Assembly: GCA_025922995.1 (NCBI GenBank)
Contig: JAICGT010000017.1
Location: forward strand, 1 to 10,762
Source: Fimbriimonadales bacterium
GTDB taxonomy: Bacteria > Armatimonadota > Fimbriimonadia > Fimbriimonadales > ATM1
Direction: 5' to 3'
Length of the DNA: 10,762 nucleotides
The position numbers and the translations under genes were made by a program. The notes under the pieces are model-generated. The model was not told the DNA's origin. It ran no database searches and saw only the letters and a list, made by a program, of their open reading frames with translations. Below, piece after piece: positions 1-6,069 of this stretch. Position 1 is the first letter of the stretch. Every line of letters begins with the position of its first letter.

Positions 1-73
1 AGAAGTAAGTGACTGCAGACCAGGCGGAAACCGCCATCGCGGCTAACACGACGAGAAAGCTGAGTTTTTTCAA
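1..73 (-). CDS. Exported protein, N-terminal fragment (runs off the left edge)
   Basis: Only the first 24 codons are inside the window. They read MKKLSFLVVLAAMAVSAW followed by SAVTYF, a typical Sec signal peptide: two lysines, a hydrophobic core, and a likely cleavage after SAWSA. The start is a TTG at 73-71, chosen because a strong AGGAGG (82-87) lies 8 nt upstream and the Lys-Lys pair follows directly. The signal peptide matches that of the gene at 173-589 at about 12 of the first 18 positions, so the two are probably paralogues or at least share an export signal. They lie in the same direction with about 100 bp between them. The function of the mature part cannot be seen. Confidence 0.75.
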   Translation of the reverse strand, partial: MKKLSFLVVLAAMAVSAWSAVTYF

Positions 74-77
74 AGCT

Positions 78-117
78 TGAGCCTCCTAATGAGGCTATAC
101 GTGTCAGGGAAGGCTCA
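78..117 (-). promoter_or_regulatory. Leader with two competing hairpins over the ribosome binding site
   Basis: Seen in sequence: AGCCTC (80-85) pairs with GAGGCT (91-96) across a 5-nt loop. The overlapping TGAGCCT (78-84) pairs with AGGCTCA (111-117). Both pairings use part of the AGGAGG ribosome binding site of the TTG-started gene at 1-73, and they exclude each other. This is the arrangement expected of a translation switch, although short complementary stretches can arise by chance. I recognise no known riboswitch class here. Confidence 0.35.
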
Positions 118-129
118 GGTTCGGTCGGT

Positions 130-164
130 TTGACCGGAATCGGACTTACGCCGATTCCGGTCAA
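130..164 (-). terminator. Perfect 14-bp hairpin after the stop codon, no U-tract
   Basis: Arms 130-143 and 151-164 are exact reverse complements around a 7-nt loop. The hairpin starts 8 nt after the TAG stop (173-175) of the minus-strand gene at 173-589. No run of T follows in either direction, so it is not a classical intrinsic terminator. It may be a U-less terminator, an mRNA 3'-end stabiliser, or a processing site between the two exported-protein genes. Confidence 0.55.
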
Positions 165-172
165 GAACACAC

Positions 173-589
173 CTACCGAATGTGGCGAATAACGATTCCC
201 CCCTCGGTGACTCGCCCCTCTGCCGTAAATACGACGTTACCGGCCAAGTCGCGAACGGCCACGCGTAGGGCGTCGACACGGACGGCACCACCGTCGAAAG
301 CGTTCACCAAGATGACCGCGGGGTGGCCGTTGTACATACCTCTTCCCATGAATCGAACGGAATGCCGATCAAAGTCGATCCTAACGATATGATGCGACAC
401 GATCTCAGCCCCGACGTGCGCATCCATGTATCGAAAACCGTTCGGATGCGACGGGTTGGCCGGTACCGCAACTAGAAAATCGAAGTTTCCGCCGCCCTCC
501 AGGGTTCCATGCCCGCGGGCGACGTGGCCAACTGCCCATGCAGACACGACCAGAGCAGCTACTAGAATAAGAATAGAAAGTTTTTTCAT
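173..589 (-). CDS. Small exported beta-rich protein, unknown function
   Basis: The product is 138 residues. An ATG further upstream in the same frame (670) is possible, but the ATG at 589 is preferred. It is preceded by GGAGG (600-604) with 10-nt spacing and opens a clear signal peptide: MKKLS, a hydrophobic core, then SAWA with cleavage near residue 19. The mature part has a glycine-rich opening (G26, G28, L30, G32-G34, F36, F38), then alternating hydrophobic residues that suggest a beta sandwich. It ends in basic residues (RHIR). The opening pattern and the later 'D-G-G-A-V-R-V-D' stretch recall the small secreted beta domains called post-COAP-1, but I hold that only weakly. It lacks enzyme motifs and cysteines. 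It lies upstream of, and probably shares ancestry with, the partial gene at 1-73. Confidence 0.75.
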   Translation of the reverse strand: MKKLSILILVAALVVSAWAVGHVARGHGTLEGGGNFDFLVAVPANPSHPNGFRYMDAHVGAEIVSHHIVRIDFDRHSVRFMGRGMYNGHPAVILVNAFDGGAVRVDALRVAVRDLAGNVVFTAEGRVTEGGIVIRHIR

Positions 590-672
590 GAAGATTTTGC
601 CTCCACGAGAGCATACGCCGCTTTCGGTAATTGGTTCACTGCGGCTGAGGGTATGGTTTTTGACTCGCAACC

Positions 673-1125
673 ATGGAAGAGCTCATCGAAACTTGGCACA
701 TCAACAACCGGGCGAACTTGCGCCTACTCGGTGACTTAACCCCCGATCAACTTGCCACGCCGCTCACCAAGGGCAAGACCGTAAGCGGCCAGTTTTCACA
801 CATCCACAATGTACGCTTGATGTGGCTTAAGGCGTCCGCGCCGGATCTGATGGAGGCGGTTGCCAAGACCGAACCGACGGATTCGAAGTCGCAATTGGAG
901 ACGGCACTCAACGCCTCCGCGGGTCGGATCGCTGAGCTTCTGGGCCGCGCGGAGTCACCGGCGGGCCGAATCAAGGGTTTCAAGCCTCACGCCGCGGCCT
1001 TTCTTGGATATCTCTGCGCGCACGAAGCGTTCCACCGAGCGCACGCAGAGCTTGCCCTACGGCAAGCCGGCCTTGCCGTTACCGACAAGACCGCTTACGC
1101 ACTTTGGGAATGGGGCGTGCTCTGA
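673..1125 (+). CDS. DinB/YfiT-family four-helix metal-binding protein
   Basis: The product is 150 residues, the usual size for the DinB-like (YfiT/DinB_2) superfamily. These are cytoplasmic four-helix bundles that carry a divalent metal on a histidine triad and often act in thiol-dependent transfer or detoxification. Supporting residues are the early 'SGQFSHIHNVR' segment (H43, H45) and the late 'HEAFHRAHAELALRQAG' segment (H117, H121, H124), which matches the family's H-x3-H-R-x-Q/H...LR..G signature. This family is named after Bacillus DinB and is unrelated to polymerase IV, which is also called DinB. The ATG at 673 is the only start, because an in-frame stop lies at 661-663. No good ribosome binding site is seen. 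The gene diverges from the one at 173-589, and its stop is 3 nt from the stop of the next, convergent gene. The exact substrate is unknown. Confidence 0.8.
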   Translation: MEELIETWHINNRANLRLLGDLTPDQLATPLTKGKTVSGQFSHIHNVRLMWLKASAPDLMEAVAKTEPTDSKSQLETALNASAGRIAELLGRAESPAGRIKGFKPHAAAFLGYLCAHEAFHRAHAELALRQAGLAVTDKTAYALWEWGVL

Positions 1126-1128
1126 GAG

Positions 1129-2505
1129 CTAACGGAGAGTGTCACGCAGGAACAGATCGGTAACCGGGCGGCTCGCGTAATCCCCTCCGAGAATCTTCTG
1201 CAGCTTCTTCCGAGCCTCGATCCGATCGATGCCGGTGTTGGCTTCGTACCGCCTCCAGAAGTCTTCCCACCAGCCCATCGGCTGAACTTTCGGGCCGTCG
1301 TATTCGGTGATTCGACCCGTGTCGCCACCGACGACTAAACTGCCGACGACATCGCCGTTCTCGTAAACTCGATCGATCTGATCCTTGATCACGCGGAGGT
1401 CTTGCTCGCTCGGCTGTCCCGTCGCGGTCGCCTTGTAGAATTGAACGGTCACACGCACCGGAAACCGAGTGTCCCGCTCGATCGCCAAGTTGTCGATCTC
1501 GGTGAACGGCCCCTCGACTTCACCGTGTCCGATCACCGCCGTCTCGACATCGCTGCCGCCGCGAGTCTTGAAGGCTCCCGCGGCCTCCATCGCCGGCATC
1601 TGGGCCGCAGCATAGGGTGACCCCGCACTTGCAATCTGCACTTGCTTCAACGGAACCTGGATCAGCAAGACCATCGACAAGCCCTCGCCCTGTCGATCGG
1701 AAACCGGTCGCCCGCCGGTGCCGCCGCTCGAAACAAAGTCGGTCAGCCGCTGGCCGGTGAGGCTGGCGCGCATACCGTCCTGGTTGTGGAAAAGCCGCTG
1801 CCCCCAAACGCCGCCGGTCGAAAAAGCGTCGCGCTTGTTGTCGATGATCGTGACACTCGTCCCCTCGCGGGTCGAAAGAATCGTCAAAACCGCCGGGTTC
1901 TTTTCGTACGACTGGTAATTAAACAAAACCGGGTTGAACTCCGCGATGCCCTCCTTAGGAACCGGCAAGAAACAAGCCTGCGCGCTAACTAACACTTTCT
2001 GATCGCGAGGCGCCAAAAGGCTCTGGCCGCGGCCCTTCCAAGAAGACGGATCGGAAAGATGAGAACGGATGTTCCCAAGAAACTCATACAGGCTGACACG
2101 CTTCAGGCGACCACCCTTTTCGTTGCCGACGAGCAGGGTGAACGCCTGCGGGTCGATGTCTGTTGTGACGTCCGAAAAGTTCGGGAAGCGAATCACCGGC
2201 ATCGCGCGGACTTCGAAGCGACGCGTCTGAGGATTCGTGGTGCCGACCTGAATCGTCATGTCGCTGATGTTCGGGCCGACGGCCGAACCCTTGTACCGCC
2301 CGGTGTCTTCCCAGGTGATGTTCATCACCTGAAGTCCGTGTCGCTTCGCGTACTTTTGGGCGTCCTGGTTCGACACCATCGAAGCCGTTCTCTGAATCGC
2401 CCGCCAATACTCCGCTTGCGTCACGTTCGGCAAGAGCGGCCGGTCGAGCTGGGTCACTGCCGACCCCGCCATAGTGAGCATCGAAAAGAAAAACACATAT
2501 CTCAT
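1129..2505 (-). CDS. Secreted protein of unknown family, 458 residues
   Basis: The ATG at 2505 is supported by GGAGG (2511-2515) 5 nt upstream and opens a signal peptide: MRY, then a hydrophobic stretch to about residue 17, with cleavage probably after GSA. The mature protein reads as mixed alpha/beta. Residues 171-222 (VLVSAQACFLPVPKEG..., FNPVLFNYQSY, PAVLTIL, VTIIDN) form the most conserved-looking block. Residues 259-275 are Gly/Ser-rich and look like a flexible loop. Residues 276-290 are hydrophobic (LSMVLLIQVPL), probably a buried strand rather than a membrane helix. The C-terminal 50 residues are helical and charged, with a GWWEDFW cluster at 411-417. There is one cysteine (C178) and no catalytic motif that I recognise. 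It converges on the DinB-family gene with only 3 nt between stops. I can assign no function; a periplasmic or surface location is inferred from the signal peptide. Confidence 0.75.
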   Translation of the reverse strand: MRYVFFFSMLTMAGSAVTQLDRPLLPNVTQAEYWRAIQRTASMVSNQDAQKYAKRHGLQVMNITWEDTGRYKGSAVGPNISDMTIQVGTTNPQTRRFEVRAMPVIRFPNFSDVTTDIDPQAFTLLVGNEKGGRLKRVSLYEFLGNIRSHLSDPSSWKGRGQSLLAPRDQKVLVSAQACFLPVPKEGIAEFNPVLFNYQSYEKNPAVLTILSTREGTSVTIIDNKRDAFSTGGVWGQRLFHNQDGMRASLTGQRLTDFVSSGGTGGRPVSDRQGEGLSMVLLIQVPLKQVQIASAGSPYAAAQMPAMEAAGAFKTRGGSDVETAVIGHGEVEGPFTEIDNLAIERDTRFPVRVTVQFYKATATGQPSEQDLRVIKDQIDRVYENGDVVGSLVVGGDTGRITEYDGPKVQPMGWWEDFWRRYEANTGIDRIEARKKLQKILGGDYASRPVTDLFLRDTLR

Positions 2506-2659
2506 AGTTGCCTCCGTCGCTGTCCCATGTTACTAAACGACTCAGTTTGCAGAACGGTACGCTTGGCACGCGCCGACACCCATACACTTACCGTTTACGC
2601 CGTTATTTAGCCACATTTTCCGCAGAATCACGTGGCTCATTTTTTCTCCGTCGCGTGTT

Positions 2660-2717
2660 CCCTGAGATCTGACATTTAGGTTGCGGAGACCGATCGGTTT
2701 AGGGTCAGGTCTCAGGG
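2660..2717. repeat. 14-bp near-perfect inverted repeat with 30-nt spacer
   Basis: Arm 2660-2673 (CCCTGAGATCTGAC) and arm 2704-2717 (GTCAGGTCTCAGGG) pair at 13 of 14 positions plus one T-G wobble. The spacer contains the palindrome CCGATCGG (2690-2697) and TTTAGG twice (2675-2680, 2698-2703). No T-run follows on either strand, so a simple terminator is unlikely. It lies about 155 bp upstream of the secreted-protein gene at 1129-2505. A protein binding site, a small-RNA hairpin or a remnant of a mobile element are all possible. Confidence 0.6.
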
Positions 2718-2850
2718 GCACTCTTCGCTATTCACTATTCATTCACATTTCCGGTTTATTAGTCGCTCACTTTTTCCGGCCTCAACAAATGAATTACTTT
2801 ACGCCGTCGTGTACGTGCGGGAACCACGATTTGCCCACAATATAGTGTCA

Positions 2851-2878
2851 CGAGATGGCAAAAGGTAAACCATTCTCG
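2851..2878 (-). terminator. Hairpin 3' of the repeat-protein gene
   Basis: CGAGATGG (2851-2858) pairs with CCATTCTCG (2870-2878), giving 8 bp with one bulged base and an 11-nt loop. It lies 38 nt beyond the stop of the minus-strand gene at 2917-4365. No T-run follows it, so it is at best a weak or U-less terminator. Confidence 0.35.
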
Positions 2879-2916
2879 ACGCGAGCAATGCGAAAGTCGA
2901 AATACGGAGGCTGCTT

Positions 2917-4365
2917 CTATCCTGGAAAGTTCCACCACACCTTGTCAATGCGGCCGGACCAGGGGAAGGCGAGCGACGGGCCGACGGCGCGAAAGCTGAC
3001 GAGCGCGCGGATGGCGAGGGTGCCCGGCTCAATGAAGCGCGAAGGGTTGGTTCGCACCGTCACGGTAACCGTGTCGTCGCTGGTCTTCGCCAACCTCGCG
3101 TCCAGCTCCTCGTAGAGCCCGGTGGTGAAGTTGTACAAAGAAATCTTCTGCTGCGCGTTGCCGAAGCTCGCGCTAGATTCGAGCGAGAAGCTGAAGCCGT
3201 CCGGGGACGCGGTCGGCGCAGTGGCATTCAAGATGATCTGTATCGGGGGCTGGCTTGTGCCGAGTGTGATTCCTGGGCGCATGACGAGACGGTTGTCGTC
3301 GCTGTTTTGGAGCGATGCCAGATTGCCTGAGAAAACCGATCCGCGGAACATGCTGAATGAGGTGGGCGCAACGGATCGAGAAACCCACATAAGCGCTTCA
3401 TCGCGACCTGTTAGGTTGCGCACGCGGTAGCCGACGACGTATGTTAATGCTCCGACGTGGCTGATGCCCATGGCTTGGGAGTCTCCGAAGCCAGCTGGTA
3501 GATACGAGGAGAGATCGACCCAGGACGCAGCGGAGCTGCTCCACAGGCAGGCGCGCAGCACGCCCCCCACGGTGGCGTGGCCCGCCTGCTGTCCGCCGTG
3601 CACACCCCATACGACCGATTCGGTAGATACTGCAGGGTGAATATTTACCCAAGAAGCCGCGGTGCCCTGCCACACGCCCGCGTGAAAGACGCCATTCACG
3701 AAGGCCGTCCCCCCTTGTTGACCCGCTTCGGCGCCGAACGCTATCGACTGCGTCGCTACGGCCGGATTCAAATCGACCCATGACGCTGCGGTGCCGCTCC
3801 ATAAGCTCGCATGTGGCTGCTGACCGATCCGGGCATAGCCCGCCTGCTGGCCGCCGTCCATCGCATGGCACTGTGATTCCACCGCCCCTGCTGGGTGCAA
3901 GTCCACGAACGAGGCGGCAGTACCGCTCCATATAGCGGCATGCACATTTCCGGTCACAAAGGCATAGCCCACCTGTTGCCCGCCGTCGACGCCGGTGGCC
4001 CCTGAGTGTGATGGCCCAGCAGGATGCAAGTCCACAAACGAGCCGGCGGAACCCGTCCACAAGCCCGCCCTTCCGGAGCCGCCATTAGTAGTGCCGACCT
4101 GCTGACCGGCTTTTACCGCACCGGCTGCAGACTCTGTCGGCCCCGCCGGATGCAGACTGACCCACGACGCTGCGCTTCCGGTCCACAGGCTCGCCCATCG
4201 ATTGCCGCTAACGATTTCGGCCCAGCCAACCTGTTGGTTGCCATCGACGCCAAGGGCCCTGGAGGAAACTGCTCCGGACGAAGCAGGATGCAGGTTGACG
4301 ACGGTCCATTGGGCGTTCGCGGAAGCCGCGAGTATGATGACTAATCCGATTACTGTATTTTTCAT
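2917..4365 (-). CDS. Secreted seven-repeat protein (HAF/propeller-like) with shared C-terminal module
   Basis: The product is 482 residues. The frame is open to 4590, but the ATG at 4365 is chosen because MKNTVIGLVIILAASANA is a clean signal peptide (cleavage after residue 18) and a promoter-like pair lies just upstream. No strong ribosome binding site is seen. Residues 20-326 hold seven tandem repeats of 41-52 residues. The core pattern is W-[ST]-G-[ST]-A-A-S-[WF]-V-D-L-H-P-A, then G-G-Q-Q-[VA]-G-[YH]-A, then A-S-L before the next W. This is in the style of HAF-type extracellular repeats. Seven units of this length suggest a seven-bladed beta propeller (inference). Residues 333-482 form a separate module, rich in beta strand and ending ...GRIDKVWWNFPG, that closely matches the C-terminus of the large protein at 7334-10246. 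No catalytic motif is seen. A surface binding or structural role is likely. Confidence 0.8.
   Translation of the reverse strand: MKNTVIGLVIILAASANAQWTVVNLHPASSGAVSSRALGVDGNQQVGWAEIVSGNRWASLWTGSAASWVSLHPAGPTESAAGAVKAGQQVGTTNGGSGRAGLWTGSAGSFVDLHPAGPSHSGATGVDGGQQVGYAFVTGNVHAAIWSGTAASFVDLHPAGAVESQCHAMDGGQQAGYARIGQQPHASLWSGTAASWVDLNPAVATQSIAFGAEAGQQGGTAFVNGVFHAGVWQGTAASWVNIHPAVSTESVVWGVHGGQQAGHATVGGVLRACLWSSSAASWVDLSSYLPAGFGDSQAMGISHVGALTYVVGYRVRNLTGRDEALMWVSRSVAPTSFSMFRGSVFSGNLASLQNSDDNRLVMRPGITLGTSQPPIQIILNATAPTASPDGFSFSLESSASFGNAQQKISLYNFTTGLYEELDARLAKTSDDTVTVTVRTNPSRFIEPGTLAIRALVSFRAVGPSLAFPWSGRIDKVWWNFPG
2920..3369 (-). other. Shared C-terminal module, copy 1 (about 150 residues)
   Basis: Residues 333-482 of the repeat protein. 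Matches to copy 2 (7337-7780) include PTSF, RG, LQNSDD, RPG-x-TL, ESSA, TSD(D)TV, NDPSR/TNPSR, and a final GP-x-L-x-[FY]-P...R-[IL]-D-x-V-x-W. The order and spacing are the same throughout, with about one-residue gaps. The pattern of short strands suggests a beta sandwich. It occupies the extreme C-terminus in both proteins. Confidence 0.8.
3388..4308 (-). repeat. Seven tandem protein repeats, about 129 bp each
   Basis: In protein coordinates of the gene at 2917-4365 the units are 20-60, 61-102, 103-145, 146-188, 189-231, 232-274 and 275-326. Units 2-6 are 42-43 residues and very alike. Unit 1 lacks the W-G-A-A opening, and unit 7 is longer and diverged, as expected where a ring-shaped propeller closes. 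Every unit except the last carries a QQ-x-G motif. Similarity is strong in the protein and looser in the DNA, so this is an old array rather than a recent DNA amplification. Confidence 0.8.
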
Positions 4366-4388
4366 TTCGAGTACCCGACTCACACACC

Positions 4389-4417
4389 ATTGTACGACCC
4401 GGACAAGAATGTGACCA
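4389..4417 (-). promoter_or_regulatory. Candidate sigma-70-type promoter of the repeat-protein gene
   Basis: On the minus strand, TGGTCA (4417-4412) and TACAAT (4394-4389) are separated by exactly 17 bp. They match the consensus hexamers at 4/6 and 5/6 positions. Transcription would start about 15-20 nt ahead of the ATG at 4365, leaving a very short leader. Confidence 0.4.
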
Positions 4418-4671
4418 GTCGAATTCGCCCTTGAGGATGGCGGCGAAGCCAACCATAGAAGGATCGGAGCACGGTTTTGGCCGTCGACTTTCTTAGGATG
4501 CAGTTGAAGCTGAGAGGTTGCCGCCCGGCCATATTCGCCCGAACGATTCCACCGTGGGTTACGTTCACCGGGCGAATCTGACCGTGCCACCCGCGGCGTG
4601 GGTAGCTGAAGTAGGACGTTATCAAGCGGAAAACTGGAGAAGGCTCAGCACTCCCAAATCCAAGTTGGCCT
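4418..4671. other. Intergenic region upstream of the Y-family polymerase, with inverted repeat
   Basis: No gene is seen. The octamer ATTCGCCC occurs at 4423-4430 and 4533-4540, and as its inverse GGGCGAAT at 4570-4577. The last two form a 9-bp stem (ATTCGCCCG 4533-4541 with CGGGCGAAT 4569-4577), which can extend inward by AACG/CGTT past a 3-nt bulge. It lies about 95 bp before the polymerase start, where an operator for a damage-responsive gene would be expected. I recognise no E. coli-type or Bacillus-type LexA box. Confidence 0.4.
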
Positions 4672-5964
4672 ATGCGAGATTGCCTGCATGTCATACTTGT
4701 AGACGTGAGTCTGCCGAGCCGGGAGGCGCCGTATCGATGGCTGTTTCTCGACCTGAACTCGTACTTCGCTTCGGTCGAGCAGCAGGAAAACCCCGAGTTG
4801 CGGGGCAAGCCTGTGGGCGTGGTTCCCATGGACACGGACAGCACGGTGCTAATCGCCGCCAGCCATGAAGCCAAGAAATTCGGCTGCAAAACGCTGACGC
4901 GCGTCGGCGACGCCAAAAAGCTGTGCCCGCAGATCATTTTGGTGCAGGGCGATCACAAAGTTTATACCGATTATCATAAGCGCGTCGTCGAGACGGTGGA
5001 ATCGGTCGTTCCTGTCGACAAGGTCTGTTCGATCGACGAAATGCGCGTTAGACTGCTGCAGACAGAGGCGTCGGAAAAAGCCGCAACGGAAATTGCGCAG
5101 CGAATAAAAACCGCGATCTACAAAGAGGTCGGGGAATGTATGACCTGTTCCATCGGGCTAGCCCCGAACGCGTTTTTAGCCAAGGTCGCGAGTGACATGC
5201 AGAAACCGAACGGCTTGGTGTTGCTGCATCCGGACACGATGCATCAACAATTGGCAAAGCTCGATCTAATAGACTTTTGCGGCCTTAATAGGCGTATGAA
5301 AGTGCGTCTTAATTTGGCGGGCATTTATACGAGCGAGGACATGCTGAACGCAGACCGCAAGGAACTTCGCACAGCTTTCGGCAGCATCGTCGGCGAGAGA
5401 TGGTGGTATTTGTTGCGCGGTTACGATTTGCCGGAAATCGAATCGAATCGCAAGTCGTTGGGCAACAGCCACGTATTGGAGCCGAAACTGCGTAATCGAG
5501 AGGGCGCATTCGGCGTGCTGATGCGGTTGACGCAAAAAGCAACGGCGCGGCTGAGAGCCGAGTCGCTTACCGCGGGCGCCTATTCTTTTATGGCTCGGGA
5601 CGGCGACGACCGATGGGAGCACGCGGGACGGTGCGAGCCCACGCGCGACACGATTTTCTTCGTCGATATTCTTCAGCAGTCTTGGATAGATTGCAGAGTC
5701 GCAAATCCGATGCAGGTGGCGATTACGTTCAGCGAACTGGTGCCGCATGTAGCCACGACGCCATCGATGTTCGATATCGACAATTCGCGTTCGGACCTTT
5801 CGAAAGTCGTCGACAACCTGAACGACCGCTACGGCCGGAACACGATCCTGCCTGCGGGCCTCATGAAACATCGCACGGCGGCGGAGGAGCGCATTGCCTT
5901 CCAAAAGACAGAGTTATTCGACGAAGGCGGCGAAAAGAAAGCGCCGAAGCGCAGGAAGAAGTAA
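4672..5964 (+). CDS. Y-family translesion DNA polymerase (Pol IV/UmuC type)
   Basis: The product, about 430 residues, copies past damaged template bases with low fidelity and without proofreading. Palm motif 1 is 'FLDLNSYFASVE': D27 is a metal ligand and F32 is the steric gate against ribonucleotides. Motif 3 is 'CSIDEM', with catalytic D122 and E123. The segment around 'CSIGLAPNAFLAKVASDMQKPNGL' is the classic thumb-proximal Y-family signature. The little-finger domain follows to about residue 405, then QKTELF (411-416), a possible sliding-clamp binding motif, and a lysine/arginine-rich tail. Second-position Asp of motif 1 is Asn, which is not a catalytic position. The start is uncertain: ATG 4672 puts about 20 unusual residues before the palm, GTG 4705 is an alternative, and neither has a ribosome binding site. 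No imuA-like partner is adjacent. The stop is 4 nt from the 3' end of the convergent tRNA gene. Confidence 0.9.
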   Translation: MRDCLHVILVDVSLPSREAPYRWLFLDLNSYFASVEQQENPELRGKPVGVVPMDTDSTVLIAASHEAKKFGCKTLTRVGDAKKLCPQIILVQGDHKVYTDYHKRVVETVESVVPVDKVCSIDEMRVRLLQTEASEKAATEIAQRIKTAIYKEVGECMTCSIGLAPNAFLAKVASDMQKPNGLVLLHPDTMHQQLAKLDLIDFCGLNRRMKVRLNLAGIYTSEDMLNADRKELRTAFGSIVGERWWYLLRGYDLPEIESNRKSLGNSHVLEPKLRNREGAFGVLMRLTQKATARLRAESLTAGAYSFMARDGDDRWEHAGRCEPTRDTIFFVDILQQSWIDCRVANPMQVAITFSELVPHVATTPSMFDIDNSRSDLSKVVDNLNDRYGRNTILPAGLMKHRTAAEERIAFQKTELFDEGGEKKAPKRRKK

Positions 5965-5968
5965 GAAC

Positions 5969-6054
5969 TGGTGCGCGGAAAAGGACTCGAACCTTCACGC
6001 CCGTTAGGGCACATGCACCTCAAGCATGCGTGTCTACCATTCCACCACCCGCGC
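5969..6054 (-). tRNA. tRNA-Leu, anticodon GAG
   Basis: An 86-nt class II tRNA folds fully. The acceptor stem is GCGCGGG/TCCGCGC with one terminal G-U pair. The D arm is GTG/CAC with loop GAATGGTAGA. The anticodon stem is CATGC/GCATG around loop TTGAGGT, giving anticodon GAG (6019-6021, minus strand), which reads CUC/CUU. A 15-nt variable region forms stem GCCC/GGGC. The T arm is GAAGG/CCTTT around TTCGAGT. The discriminator base is A, as expected for leucine, and CCA is encoded (5969-5971). The gene converges on the polymerase and diverges from panB. Confidence 0.97.
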
Positions 6055-6063
6055 AGGACGCCA

Positions 6064-6069
6064 ATTATA
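6064..6069 (-). promoter_or_regulatory. -10 box (TATAAT) of the tRNA-Leu gene
   Basis: A perfect TATAAT reads on the minus strand, ending 9 nt before the first base of the mature tRNA. Transcription would then begin only 1-3 nt ahead of the tRNA 5' end. No convincing -35 hexamer is present at 16-18 bp. The box lies inside the 40-bp gap shared with the divergent panB gene. Confidence 0.55.

Larger units (their letters stand above)
2506..2916. other. Gene-free stretch of about 410 bp
   Basis: No credible coding region was found. The open frames here either extend from neighbouring genes in the wrong frame or lack a ribosome binding site. The left part is the upstream region of the minus-strand gene starting at 2505. 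The right part is the 3' flank of the minus-strand gene ending at 2917. It is more AT-rich than its neighbours and contains the long inverted repeat at 2660-2717, a 6-bp inverted pair (AGCCAC 2609-2614, GTGGCT 2632-2637), and a hairpin at 2851-2878. Confidence 0.6.

Noticed and set aside
673..1125. Calling the 150-residue protein a DNA polymerase IV because of the name DinB
   Set aside because: The two DinB families are unrelated; this one is a small histidine-containing helical bundle with no polymerase motifs.
2059..2610. 183-residue plus-strand open frame opposite the secreted 458-residue protein
   Set aside because: Arg/His/Val-rich shadow translation with no recognisable motif; the opposite strand has the signal peptide and ribosome binding site.
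2608..2645. Plus-strand terminator-like stem (AGCCAC/GTGGCT) followed by TTTTTT
   Set aside because: The stem is only 6 bp with a 17-nt loop, and no plus-strand gene leads into it.
2789..2845. 18-codon plus-strand open frame starting ATGAATTAC
   Set aside because: No ribosome binding site, no conservation that can be judged, and it is short enough to arise by chance.
4380..4937. 185-residue minus-strand frame spanning the polymerase upstream region
   Set aside because: It overlaps the polymerase 5' end, lacks a ribosome binding site, and shows no motif.
5266..5904. 212-residue minus-strand open frame inside the polymerase gene
   Set aside because: Antisense to a gene with all Y-family motifs; the translation is Arg-rich and featureless.
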